Shown piece after piece: positions 17,838-27,015 of a stretch of DNA of 64,000 nt. Made by a program: the position numbers and the translations under genes. Position 1 is the stretch's first letter. Every line of letters starts with the position of its first letter. The DNA lies in NCBI GenBank assembly GCA_964353015.1, contig CAYGUA010000013.1:1-64000 (forward strand). Reading direction: 5' to 3'. The notes beneath the pieces are model-generated. The model did not search any database. It was not told the origin of the DNA and saw nothing but the letters and a program-made list of their open reading frames with translations. Origin of the DNA: JAMZMI01 sp964353015. Lineage in GTDB: Bacteria > Bacteroidota > Bacteroidia > Cytophagales > Cyclobacteriaceae.

Positions 17838-19733
17838 TTATCCCATCTTCTCAACCAACTCTTCCCATTTAGCATTGGCCTTTTCTAATTCTGACCTTTT
17901 ACTTTGGTACTTATTGTTAAGCTTATCCATTTTTTGCGCATCACCAAAGTTCGCCGGATCAGAGAGTTTTTGCTCGAATGAGGCTACTTCTTCTTCCAGT
18001 TTTTCAATAGTAGATTCGACTTGTTCTATTTGCTTTTTTAGCTCTTTGTCTGGTTCCTGAGTTCTAGGCTTGGGGTTTTCCTTTTTCTCTTTAGCCGGAG
18101 CATTGTTAGTTGCTTGTGGAGCAGCGCTTTTTTTCTCCTGTTCTCTTCGGTACCACCTATCCCATTCTTCATAAGTTCCTGGGTATTCTTTGAGTTTATT
18201 GTCTTCAATCCACCAAATCTTATTGGCAGTTTTGGATACAAAATCTCTATCGTGAGAAACGACAAGGAAAGTACCCTCGTATTGCTGAAGCGCCTGCTCC
18301 AAAATACTCACCGAAAGTATATCCAAGTGGTTAGTCGGCTCATCGAGTAGGAGAAAGTTAGCCTCTGAGATCAACGTCTTGGCAAGAGCTACCCGAGATT
18401 TTTCACCTCCGGAAAGCACTTTTATTTTTTTGAATACCTCATCATCACTAAAAAGAAAACAGCCCAAAACTCCACGCAATTCCATATCTGTTTTTCCACT
18501 CCCTGCCTGTTTCAGCTCTTCCAATATCTCATTATTAACTCCAAGAGATTCCAGCTGATGCTGCGCATAGAAGGCACTAATTACATTGTGGCCTGTCTCG
18601 ACCTGTCCTGCATGCGATTCTGTCCCGGCAATAATCCTTAACAAAGTCGATTTACCTTTTCCATTGGCTCCCACAAGGGCGATTTTATCTCCACGCTCTA
18701 TCAGACCCTCTGTAGATTTAAGGATATCCAAATCGCCATAAGACTTGGTGATGTCCTTTAATGTTTTCACATGACGTCCAGATTTTACTCTGAAATTGAA
18801 TTTGAAATTGACTTGCTGTGAATCATCCACAACAGCTTCTATTCGATCCATTTTTTCGAGTGCTTTCATTCTGGATTGCGCCTGTTTCGCTTTTGAAGCC
18901 TTTGCCTTAAAGCGTTCTACGAAGCGCTCAGCTTGTTTGATTTTTTGCTGCTGATTTTCAAATGCACTTTGCTGAATCTCATTTCTGAGTTCCTTTTCAG
19001 ATTCATATTTATCATAATTTCCAGCATAGGCATGCAGCTGGGAATTGTATACTTCTACTATTTTGCTGACCGTATTATTCAGAAATGTTCTATCGTGAGA
19101 TACCACGATGATTGCACCTTCATATGATTGAAGATAGTTTTCTATCCATTGGATAGAAGGTAAATCCAAGTGGTTGGTAGGTTCATCGAGCATCAAAAGT
19201 GATGGTTTTTCCAATAGTAACTTGGCAAGCATCACTCGCATTCTCCATCCGCCGGAAAACTCCCTAAGCGGGCGTTTCAAATCCTTTGTTGAAAAACCAA
19301 TTCCTTCTAAAATGGCCTCCGCTCTGGCCTGGAGAGCATATCCATCATTGGTCTCAAATCTTTCCTGCAGCTTGGCCAACTTATCAACCAGACTGTGGTC
19401 ATAGTCGGTTTCCATCTTTTTTAAGATTTCATCTATCTGATGTTGCAGCTTCAAGGTTTCTCCAAAAGCCTGCATGGCCACTTCCAAAATGGAATCATCC
19501 GTTTGATAGGAAAGTAAATCCTGATTCAAGAAACCAATGGTTGTTTCTTTGCTTTTGTTGATTTCACCGCCACTAGGTTGAATATCACCATCCAACATTT
19601 TGAGCAAAGTGGATTTTCCGGTTCCGTTTAATCCGATCAGTCCAATCCTGTCTTTCGGGGAAATAAAGAGAGAAGCTTCATCATAAAGCGGCCGGTCTCC
19701 AATGAAATATGAAAGATTGTTGATACTAATCAT
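17838..19733 (-). CDS. ABC-F family ATPase (Uup/EttA-like)
   Basis: 631 aa with two ABC domains in one chain and no membrane segments. Walker A: GLNGTGKST (about 34) and GANGKGKST (about 350). Signatures: FSGGWRMR and LSGGEKSR. Walker B: LLMLDEPTNHLDL and FLLLDEPTNHLDI. The charged linker near 235-300 (FERFKAKASKAKQAQSRMKA) matches the P-site tRNA interaction motif of ABC-F proteins. The C-terminus is a long Lys/Glu coiled coil like that of Uup. ABC-F proteins act on the ribosome; which subfamily this belongs to is open. Confidence 0.92.
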   Translation of the reverse strand: MISINNLSYFIGDRPLYDEASLFISPKDRIGLIGLNGTGKSTLLKMLDGDIQPSGGEINKSKETTIGFLNQDLLSYQTDDSILEVAMQAFGETLKLQHQIDEILKKMETDYDHSLVDKLAKLQERFETNDGYALQARAEAILEGIGFSTKDLKRPLREFSGGWRMRVMLAKLLLEKPSLLMLDEPTNHLDLPSIQWIENYLQSYEGAIIVVSHDRTFLNNTVSKIVEVYNSQLHAYAGNYDKYESEKELRNEIQQSAFENQQQKIKQAERFVERFKAKASKAKQAQSRMKALEKMDRIEAVVDDSQQVNFKFNFRVKSGRHVKTLKDITKSYGDLDILKSTEGLIERGDKIALVGANGKGKSTLLRIIAGTESHAGQVETGHNVISAFYAQHQLESLGVNNEILEELKQAGSGKTDMELRGVLGCFLFSDDEVFKKIKVLSGGEKSRVALAKTLISEANFLLLDEPTNHLDILSVSILEQALQQYEGTFLVVSHDRDFVSKTANKIWWIEDNKLKEYPGTYEEWDRWYRREQEKKSAAPQATNNAPAKEKKENPKPRTQEPDKELKKQIEQVESTIEKLEEEVASFEQKLSDPANFGDAQKMDKLNNKYQSKRSELEKANAKWEELVEKMG

Positions 19734-19859
19734 AGAAACTTATTCTTATTACTTTCTGAAAATGAGGGCAAAAGTAAGGAACTTGATCGCGAATAAGTAA
19801 TTAGAAATAGCTTCTTTGGGACTTTTCCTGTTTCGAATGGTTATTAAAAATAAAAAGTA

Positions 19860-21017
19860 ATGAAAATGTATATTCAGATTATTCAATTGGTATTTGTCAC
19901 TATGTTTTTCTCATGCAATTCCGAAAGCAATTCATCAGCTGATGCGGTGATGTCGCCGGAAGAACTCATTTCCACTGATGGATTGCAATTAGATCAATTA
20001 AAACTGCCTGAAGGGTTTAAGATTGAAGTCTATGCCAGAGTGAAAAGTGCAAGATCTATGGCTTTGGGAAGTGATGGCACACTCTTTATCGGCACCAGAG
20101 GCGATGACAAGGTCTATGCCGTGAAAGATATAAATAATGATTACAAAGCGGATGAGATCTATACCATTGCTAAAGGTTTAAGAAACCCAAATGGTGTGGC
20201 ATTCAAAGACGGGGCATTATATGTCGCAGAGATCAGCAAGCTCTGGAAATATGAAAACATCGAAAGCACTTTAAATGATCCTTATGGAAAATTGATTTAC
20301 GATGATTACCCAACAGATGGGCATCACGGGTGGAAATACATCGCCTTTGGTCCTGATGGTAAACTTTACATCCCTGTTGGAGCTCCTTGTAATCTTTGTG
20401 AAAGCAAGAACGAAATATATGCGTCCATCACCCGTATGAATCCTGATGGGACCGACCGAGAAATTTATGCGAAAGGAATTAGAAATACCGTCGGTTTTAC
20501 CTGGCATCCTGAAACGGGTCAGATGTACTTTACCGACAATGGACGCGATATGTTGGGTGATGATGTGCCGCCTTGTGAACTGAACAGAATCACTGAAAAG
20601 GGTCAGCATTTTGGCTATCCCTATTGTCACGGAGGCACGATCAAAGACCCAGAATTTGGAGACAAATTTCCTTGTTCAGATTTTGTAAAACCTGTTCAAA
20701 CGTTGGGGCCTCATGTAGCGCCTTTGGGTTTGAAATTTTATACCGGAGACATGTTTCCTGAAAAATACAAAAACAAAATATTCATAGCCGAGCACGGCTC
20801 ATGGAACAGATCTGAAAAGATAGGATACCGAATCATGATGGTCACGGAAGAAAATGGAGTGGGGCAAAAATATGAACCATTTATCACAGGCTGGCTCAAT
20901 GAAAAAGAACAAACTTCATGGGGAAGACCTGTAGACGTTTTAATGCTCCCAGATGGCTCGATGCTGATTTCAGATGATCAGAGCGGAACGATCTATCGGG
21001 TTAGTTTTAATGGATAA
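19860..21017 (+). CDS. PQQ-dependent sugar dehydrogenase-like lipoprotein
   Basis: 385 aa with a lipoprotein signal (LVFVTMFFSCNSE, Cys about 19). It has a six-bladed beta-propeller of the glucose/sorbosone dehydrogenase family: LPEGFKIEVYARVKSARSMA, GLRNPNGVAFKDGALYVAE, DGHHGWKYIAFGPDGKLYIP, and AKGIRNTVGFTWHPETGQMY. The catalytic His is probably the one in DGHHGW. The cofactor and substrate are not certain; many family members lack proven activity. The stop codon lies inside a 7-bp tandem repeat. Confidence 0.87.
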   Translation: MKMYIQIIQLVFVTMFFSCNSESNSSADAVMSPEELISTDGLQLDQLKLPEGFKIEVYARVKSARSMALGSDGTLFIGTRGDDKVYAVKDINNDYKADEIYTIAKGLRNPNGVAFKDGALYVAEISKLWKYENIESTLNDPYGKLIYDDYPTDGHHGWKYIAFGPDGKLYIPVGAPCNLCESKNEIYASITRMNPDGTDREIYAKGIRNTVGFTWHPETGQMYFTDNGRDMLGDDVPPCELNRITEKGQHFGYPYCHGGTIKDPEFGDKFPCSDFVKPVQTLGPHVAPLGLKFYTGDMFPEKYKNKIFIAEHGSWNRSEKIGYRIMMVTEENGVGQKYEPFITGWLNEKEQTSWGRPVDVLMLPDGSMLISDDQSGTIYRVSFNG

Positions 21018-21067
21018 TGGATAATGGATAATGGATAATGGATAATGGATAATGGATAATGGATAAT
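21008..21067. repeat. 7-bp tandem repeat TAATGGA, about 8.5 copies
   Basis: Perfect heptamer tandem array. It begins within the last codons of the sugar dehydrogenase gene (its TAA stop is in the first unit) and ends at the stop of the convergent outer-membrane gene at 21067. It fills the whole space between two convergent genes. Confidence 0.95.
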
Positions 21068-21588
21068 TAAAAATAAACTGCAACACTTAAATTAAAAGCC
21101 AAATTATTTAGATCATTGGTGTTTAAGTATGTAACGTAGGTTAATGTTGGTTCTAGTGCAATGATCTCATTTAAAAAGAATGCATAACCTATCTCGAAGT
21201 TTATAAGATCAAAAGTCGTTCTTGATTCAAAGGTACGGGGATAGTAAATCCCCGAAGATTTTTCTGAATTATATCCACCATGTCGATATCCAGCTCCTAA
21301 AAAGAAATTGTTTAGATAATACCTGCCCTTTGCACCATAAGAATAAGTTTTATTCGAGCCTTCAGATAAATAATACATTTCCAATGCCAATAAGAAATTG
21401 TCAGCCACAAAATACCCTAGACTTCCATTTCCCCTAAACTCACTTGAACGGCTATTATCAAAATTCAGATTAGAAAAATTCAGATTAGAAGCACCTTGTA
21501 TATAAATTTCACTCTTTTCGGTCTGAGCATTTGCTTCGAAGAAGGATAGGGAAAAAATGAATAAAAGGAGAAACGTAAACTTGGCCAT
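21067..21588 (-). CDS. outer-membrane beta-barrel protein, 173 aa
   Basis: A signal peptide (FTFLLLFIFSLSFFEANAQ) is followed by alternating hydrophobic/polar strands: LGYFVADNFLLALEMYYL, GRYYLNNFFLGAGYRHGG, and NFEIGYAFFLNEIIALEPTL, ending in an aromatic (SVAVYF), as expected for a small porin-like barrel of about eight strands. No specific function. The 3' end abuts the heptamer repeat; 54 bp separate its start from hemN upstream. Confidence 0.82.
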   Translation of the reverse strand: MAKFTFLLLFIFSLSFFEANAQTEKSEIYIQGASNLNFSNLNFDNSRSSEFRGNGSLGYFVADNFLLALEMYYLSEGSNKTYSYGAKGRYYLNNFFLGAGYRHGGYNSEKSSGIYYPRTFESRTTFDLINFEIGYAFFLNEIIALEPTLTYVTYLNTNDLNNLAFNLSVAVYF

Positions 21589-21641
21589 TTTCAGATCGGA
21601 TTAAATATTAAAAAAGTCAATATTAATCGATCTTCAGTTTT

Positions 21642-22997
21642 CTATACCGTTTTACTAAATATTTTTTTTCTATCCACTTTGGAGCTCATCATCCGCACAT
21701 CAAATGGCATACAAATATTTCGAATAAACGGCCTTCCTTTTTCTTCTACCTGAATGCCATAATCGTCGATGGTAATGAGTCCATCCTCTTTTAGTGTCTC
21801 AAGCATTTCAAAATCTAATTCTAAACCAAAAGACATCAGCTCCTCTTGGGTCCAATTGGTCTGATATCTACATATGAGATCCAGGATTTTTTTCCGTACA
21901 ATCAAATCCTGATTGGTAAGATGGTGTCCTTTTAATATTGGGAATTGATCACTTTCTATCAACTCATAATAGGTTTCAACTTTCTTCACATTTTGAGCAA
22001 AGGAAGTCCAACTGTCACTGATCGCACTTACCCCCAATCCAATCACCATATTGGTATGTTGGGTGCTATAACCCATGAAATTACGATGTAGCGTTCCCTT
22101 TTTATGAGCCTCAAGCATGGAATCACCTTCCAATGCAAAATGATCCATCCCTACATCTGTATATCCAGCTTCTATCAGTTTCGTTTTCCCGATTTCATAA
22201 AGTGAACGCTTGGTATCATCATTTGGTAAAAATGCCTCAAATGACCTTTGTGCCGGCTTCAAATGTGGCACATGCGCATAGCTGTAAAAAGCAATGCGGT
22301 CTGGCTTCAGTTGCATTGTTTTGGATATGGTCTCGTTGATTGTATTCTGGTTTTGCCCAGGCAGTCCATAAATCAAATCGAAATTCACTGAATCATAACC
22401 AATGCGTCTTGCCTCCTCAGTTACATTTTTCACATTTTCAAAAGGCTGAATTCGGTTGATTTGTTTTTGCACATTCAAGTCAAAATCCTGAATCCCAAAA
22501 CTCACTCTTCTGAATCCCAGGTCATATAAAGTTTGAAGGTGTTCGGATGTTGTATTATTTGGATGTCCTTCAAACGCAAATTCAGGTTTGGAAGAAATTG
22601 TAGTGGACTCCAAAATTCCATTGATTAACTTTTTCAGATTTTCTGGAGAGAAAAAAGTAGGTGTACCACCGCCCAAATGAAGTTCTCGAACAATCGGTTT
22701 AGATGGGAATATGGCTAGATACATGCTCCATTCTTTTAGAATCGCATCAATGTATTCTTGCTCAACACTGTGATTTTTGGTAATTCTGGTATTGCATCCA
22801 CAATAGGTGCATAAACTCTCGCAAAATGGAAGATGAAGATATAGGCTGATTTCCTTTCCACTCACCCAGAAAGTATTGATGACAGAGGCTTTCCAGTCTG
22901 CTAAATTGAATTGCTCAGAATCCCAGTATGGCACAGTCGGGTAGCTAGTATATCGCGGACCCGGCACATTGTATTTGTCGATCAAATTTCTATCCAT
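21642..22997 (-). CDS. hemN: oxygen-independent coproporphyrinogen III oxidase
   Basis: 451 aa radical SAM enzyme of haem synthesis, converting coproporphyrinogen III to protoporphyrinogen IX without oxygen. The N-terminal GPRYTSYPTVPYWDSEQF and the cluster motif CESLCTYCGC (CxxxCxxC plus the extra Cys) are diagnostic for HemN rather than HemW. HLGGGTPTFF binds SAM, and the C-terminal HemN domain with GYSTQHTNMVIGLGVSAISD is complete. Monocistronic. Confidence 0.96.
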   Translation of the reverse strand: MDRNLIDKYNVPGPRYTSYPTVPYWDSEQFNLADWKASVINTFWVSGKEISLYLHLPFCESLCTYCGCNTRITKNHSVEQEYIDAILKEWSMYLAIFPSKPIVRELHLGGGTPTFFSPENLKKLINGILESTTISSKPEFAFEGHPNNTTSEHLQTLYDLGFRRVSFGIQDFDLNVQKQINRIQPFENVKNVTEEARRIGYDSVNFDLIYGLPGQNQNTINETISKTMQLKPDRIAFYSYAHVPHLKPAQRSFEAFLPNDDTKRSLYEIGKTKLIEAGYTDVGMDHFALEGDSMLEAHKKGTLHRNFMGYSTQHTNMVIGLGVSAISDSWTSFAQNVKKVETYYELIESDQFPILKGHHLTNQDLIVRKKILDLICRYQTNWTQEELMSFGLELDFEMLETLKEDGLITIDDYGIQVEEKGRPFIRNICMPFDVRMMSSKVDRKKIFSKTV

Positions 22998-23092
22998 CCT
23001 ACAAAAATTGGGATTTTCTGAAGTGACATGATTGACAAAACCTTCAAACGATGCTGATAAAAATCAGGATGAAACGCTCGGAGTACTTCCTT

Positions 23093-23608
23093 TCACTCCG
23101 TTCTTTTATAAAATATCCGCCATTTCAATTCCCAGGTTTCTCCTCCATTTTGACTTGATTCCCAATCCCAGGTCATTGCGCTTTTTTGAATATCATAAAA
23201 AACCATTCGCTGCTGAAACTGCTTACCAGATCTTTCCGATACCTGTGTTTTGAAGATTCTTTTGTCACCATCAAATTCACCAGTAAACTCAAAATATCCA
23301 CCCTGATTGTCCGTCCAGGCTTGTTTCCACCTATTAAATCTTGGCTGAAAAACAGACATGCTCATACCTTTAAATCCCTCACTTTGCCCTTTAGTTATTC
23401 TAAAATTTTCGACAATGATTTTTCCATCCAAAGACTTTATAATGGTGTTGGTTCCGAGCAGCTCCACTCCATTTCCTTCATCCCATGAGGTGGACCATTC
23501 GCCTACCCAAAAATCAAAATAGTTTGCAGAATCAAGCTCATTCAGGCTTTGACTCATAGTAACAAAAGAACCAAATAAAAGAGGGAGTAATAATGATAAA
23601 TGCTTCAT
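23093..23608 (-). CDS. secreted DUF1579-like protein, 171 aa
   Basis: The ATG at 23608 (MKHLSLLLPLLFGSFVTMSQ) gives a clean signal peptide; a longer frame to 23695 has no plausible start. The mature part has FWVGEWSTSWDEGNG, SEGFKGMSMSVFQPRFNRWK and TWDWESSQNGGETWELKW, a pattern of the DUF1579-like lipocalin-fold proteins. Secreted to periplasm or surface. Function unknown. Confidence 0.78.
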   Translation of the reverse strand: MKHLSLLLPLLFGSFVTMSQSLNELDSANYFDFWVGEWSTSWDEGNGVELLGTNTIIKSLDGKIIVENFRITKGQSEGFKGMSMSVFQPRFNRWKQAWTDNQGGYFEFTGEFDGDKRIFKTQVSERSGKQFQQRMVFYDIQKSAMTWDWESSQNGGETWELKWRIFYKRTE

Positions 23609-23810
23609 GTGATAGCTTTTGTTTTGATAACTATCAAAAAATGATTTACCCTTAAGTATATTTTCAAATGTCCCACTACCACAATTATCAATCAATGTAT
23701 GTACTCAAGAAAGATGGAAGCATTTGCAAGAAGTATAGATGTAGCAACTCAAGATTAAAGTCACCCATCGGGGTTTTCTTTGCTAGCTGGCCTTTTTTTA
23801 TAATTCTGTT

Positions 23811-23875
23811 ATCCCTTCGAGATTCTCTTGACTTGATATTTCAAATTAACAGAACATATTCAATCCCGAAGGGAT
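23811..23875. repeat. inverted repeat, 14-bp arms
   Basis: Left arm 23811-23824 and right arm 23862-23875 are complementary at 13 of 14 positions (ATCCCTTCG/CGAAGGGAT core), with a 37-bp AT-rich loop. It lies in the 477-bp space between the divergent genes at 23608 and 24086, which otherwise shows nothing recognisable. It could be a REP-like or decayed insertion-sequence end. It is not a good terminator because there is no T-run. Confidence 0.6.
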
Positions 23876-24085
23876 GTAATGATTAAACCATGAAAGGTGA
23901 AATTGGCATTTTGCGTAGCATTCATTTTATGTTCTCATAAACTTAAATTGACGTTTGGATTCCTAAAAGTACCAGGGCTATTCCCTGAATATTGATCTGC
24001 TCCTCATTTCCGATATTTTGGATTAAATGCCATCAAAAATTGAATTACCATTAGAATTATTTTGAAATGCCATTACCTTCGCTTC

Positions 24086-24571
24086 ATGATGGAAAGGCCT
24101 GAGTTTGACGATATATTTATGGAATTGGCAGTGAACCTTGCCAAAAGAAGCCACTGCATCAAACGTCATGTTGGCGCTGTACTGACAAAGGACACCAGAA
24201 TTATTTCAATCGGATATAATGGACCTCCAGCCGGAACACACAATTGTGACGTGGAATATCCTGAAGTAGGCTGTCCAAGAGATTCTAAAGGAGGCTGCTC
24301 ACTAGCCATACATGCAGAGCAAAATGCTATCCTTTATGCTGTAAAAAACAAAACTGAAATTACGGGTGCCACGCTGTTCGTTACGCTTTCCCCGTGCCTG
24401 TCATGCGCACGAATTATCTACAGTGTAGGGATTAAACATGTGATTTTCTTAAAATCCTATGCCGAATACAAAGGTATATCAAACGATGAAGGTGTAGATT
24501 TCCTTAGAAAATTTGGTGTGACTGTAGATCGATATCAGGGAGAAATTGCCAATGCTACAGGATTGGTTTAA
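24086..24571 (+). CDS. deoxycytidylate (dCMP) deaminase family
   Basis: 161 aa from the ATG-ATG at 24086. A TTG further up is open but not convincing. It has the zinc deaminase signature HAEQNAIL with the SPCLSCARIIYSVG PCxxC motif, plus the dCMP deaminase-type GAVLTKDTRIISIGYNGPPA and HNCDVEYPEVGC. The enzyme deaminates dCMP to dUMP for dTMP synthesis; ComEB-like annotation is equivalent. It overlaps the convergent receptor gene by 4 bp. Confidence 0.92.
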   Translation: MMERPEFDDIFMELAVNLAKRSHCIKRHVGAVLTKDTRIISIGYNGPPAGTHNCDVEYPEVGCPRDSKGGCSLAIHAEQNAILYAVKNKTEITGATLFVTLSPCLSCARIIYSVGIKHVIFLKSYAEYKGISNDEGVDFLRKFGVTVDRYQGEIANATGLV

Positions 24572-27012
24572 AATCCAGAATCCCCACCAAAAGACTCACC
24601 ACTACCGTCTCTTTCAGGGCGTTGCTTTTTCTGATTTAGCCGATAGGTGAAGGTGATTTGAGCCATTGGCCCTCTACGCCATTGCCAATATCCCTTTTCA
24701 TAAAAACTATCAATATTCGTTTTGAATCGGTATTTGCTCGAATTGAAAAGATCTGATACTCCAAATGAAATCGTACCATTGTCGTGAAATAAATCTCTAC
24801 TTAATCCCAAGTCAACGGTAGTCATCGAATATCTTTTTCCTTGAGATTGCTTCTGTGGCGCCCGATAGCTCACGTTGATTTGTCCATCAAGTTTTTGGCC
24901 TATTTTAAAGTTGTTATTTATTCGATAATTGAAACTCATTGCTGTCACATTCAAACTCAATGTATCTCCCACTGAACCAATTGTTTTTCCTCTGAAAAAA
25001 TTCAAATTGGCATTGATTCGATACCATGAATTAAATTCATGAGAAATATTGGACTCTAGTCCCACCTGATGACTTACTCCGGTATTGTAAGGTTGCATTA
25101 TTCTTTGTCCGGATTCATTGGGCTGCAATGTGATTCGCTGAATCAGATCCTGGGTGTAGCGATAATAGGCTCCATAATAAATGGATGATTTTTTGAAGTT
25201 TTGAAGTAAACCAAATTCGTATGAATCTGTAAACTCCGGTTGTAATGTTGGATTTCCTATTCGGAAATTTCTATTATCCGAAAATGAGCTGAATGGATTC
25301 AGATCTCTGAACCTGGGTCTATTGATCCTGCGGCTATAACTGAGCTGCAATTGGGATACATCATTTAGCTTATAAGTTAGAAAGGCGCTGGGAAAAAAAT
25401 TGATATAGTTCCAGCTTCGCTTGATGGTATCTTCTTTTTGCTCCGAATTGATATCAGTGAGCTCTGCTCTTAAACCAACCTGCCATGAGATTTTCTGTAA
25501 GGTATTGCTTGCTATCGCGTAGACCGCATGCACTTTTTCGATATAGGAAAAATCCGTGCTATACTCGCTCAAAGGCATAAATTCATCTTCTGGATTTTCC
25601 TTTTGATCTACATTGTAGATATTCGTCACGAATCTATTTGTGCTTCGAAATCCTGCTTCCACTTTCCCATCCAAACCAAATGGCTGAATATAATCGGATT
25701 GAATCATCAATCGTTTTTCACCTTCAGAATTTCTCACTTTTTGAAACAATGCCGGAAGACTAGTCGCCACCGAAGCTCCCTCACTTTGCACGATATTCGA
25801 CTTCTCAATTTCATGGTTATTCTGATATTGAATATCTGCCGTAAGCTTGTGTTCTTGTCTGCTAAAGTTTTTTGTGAAGTTTAGTGAATACTCAAGATTC
25901 TCATCACCTTCAGTTTCTATATCGTCTCGTTCGGTAAAACCCAAAAAATTCTCATTAAAATCAAGATCACGATAATCCATGATCGTTTTATTCAGCTCAT
26001 CAGAATATCGGTATAAAAATGCTGCCGTGAGCGTAGTGCTTTCATTGAGAAAAAAATCTGAACCAAACCGAATGTTGTTGCTGATCCCAGACCGATCATG
26101 ATGTCTTTGCAGTCGGGTGATATAATCGGAAGCCCCAGTTGTTTCGGCGGGTTCATCCAGATGATATTCCTGATAAGATCTTCCCCCACCTGGTTGGTTT
26201 CTATAGTTCACACCATAATTAATAAAAAAATTGATCCATTGACGCCTGAAATTCATATTTACAGAAGCGCCATGATTTTGAGGCACACCTGTATTTACCT
26301 GAAAACTTCCGTTTACGCCTTTTTTACTATCCTTCTTAAGGATAATATTTATGATTCCTGCCATTCCCTCAGCATCATATCGAGCTGATGGATTGGTGAT
26401 GATTTCCACACTCTCAATCAGATTGCCCTGTAGTTGACGAAGTGCATCTGTTGATGAAAGTCCAACTAAACCAGATGGCTTCCCATCGATCAGCACTTTG
26501 ACATTGGAACTCCCACGAAGCTCAACATTGCCTTCAATATCTACTGTTACGGATGGAAGATTGGCTAAAATATCTGATGCACTTCCACCAAGATTGCTCA
26601 AATCTTTACCGACATTAAATACTTTTTTATCTAGATTCAGCTCCATCTGGGTACGCTCAGCCTCCACGATTACCTCACTTAGCTCTTCTGTATCAGGTTT
26701 CATATTCAGTTTTCCAAGAGCGGTGGCTGTACCTGACTGAACTCTCACATTTGGAACAATCAATGGTTCAAAAGTTACAAACTGAATTTTGATTAGATAA
26801 TCTCCTTCTGACACTGACAGAGCAAATCCACCACGCGAGTCTGTGACTCCACCAGAAACCAATGATTCATCAGCTAGATTTAGCACACTTACTGTGGCGT
26901 ATTCCATGGGTGATCCCGTTTCCATTTCAAAAACAGAACCTGTAATCATGGATTTACCTTGACCAACAATTATAGATGGAATTAAAAAAAGTAAGGGAAT
27001 AAATAAACGCAT
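24568..27012 (-). CDS. TonB-dependent receptor, CarboxypepD_reg type
   Basis: 814 aa with a signal peptide and an N-terminal carboxypeptidase-regulatory-like domain (ITGSVFEMETGSPMEYATVS). A plug follows (NLGGSASDILANLPSVTVD, VEIITNPSARYDAEGMAGII), then a 22-strand-type barrel ending in basic/aromatic residues. The FAD-type 'outer membrane beta-barrel family' is common in Bacteroidota; its substrate is unknown. It lies 3 bp downstream of a histidine kinase gene, which follows a response regulator, so the three probably form one operon. Confidence 0.9.
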   Translation of the reverse strand: MRLFIPLLFLIPSIIVGQGKSMITGSVFEMETGSPMEYATVSVLNLADESLVSGGVTDSRGGFALSVSEGDYLIKIQFVTFEPLIVPNVRVQSGTATALGKLNMKPDTEELSEVIVEAERTQMELNLDKKVFNVGKDLSNLGGSASDILANLPSVTVDIEGNVELRGSSNVKVLIDGKPSGLVGLSSTDALRQLQGNLIESVEIITNPSARYDAEGMAGIINIILKKDSKKGVNGSFQVNTGVPQNHGASVNMNFRRQWINFFINYGVNYRNQPGGGRSYQEYHLDEPAETTGASDYITRLQRHHDRSGISNNIRFGSDFFLNESTTLTAAFLYRYSDELNKTIMDYRDLDFNENFLGFTERDDIETEGDENLEYSLNFTKNFSRQEHKLTADIQYQNNHEIEKSNIVQSEGASVATSLPALFQKVRNSEGEKRLMIQSDYIQPFGLDGKVEAGFRSTNRFVTNIYNVDQKENPEDEFMPLSEYSTDFSYIEKVHAVYAIASNTLQKISWQVGLRAELTDINSEQKEDTIKRSWNYINFFPSAFLTYKLNDVSQLQLSYSRRINRPRFRDLNPFSSFSDNRNFRIGNPTLQPEFTDSYEFGLLQNFKKSSIYYGAYYRYTQDLIQRITLQPNESGQRIMQPYNTGVSHQVGLESNISHEFNSWYRINANLNFFRGKTIGSVGDTLSLNVTAMSFNYRINNNFKIGQKLDGQINVSYRAPQKQSQGKRYSMTTVDLGLSRDLFHDNGTISFGVSDLFNSSKYRFKTNIDSFYEKGYWQWRRGPMAQITFTYRLNQKKQRPERDGSGESFGGDSGF

Positions 27013-27015
27013 ATT

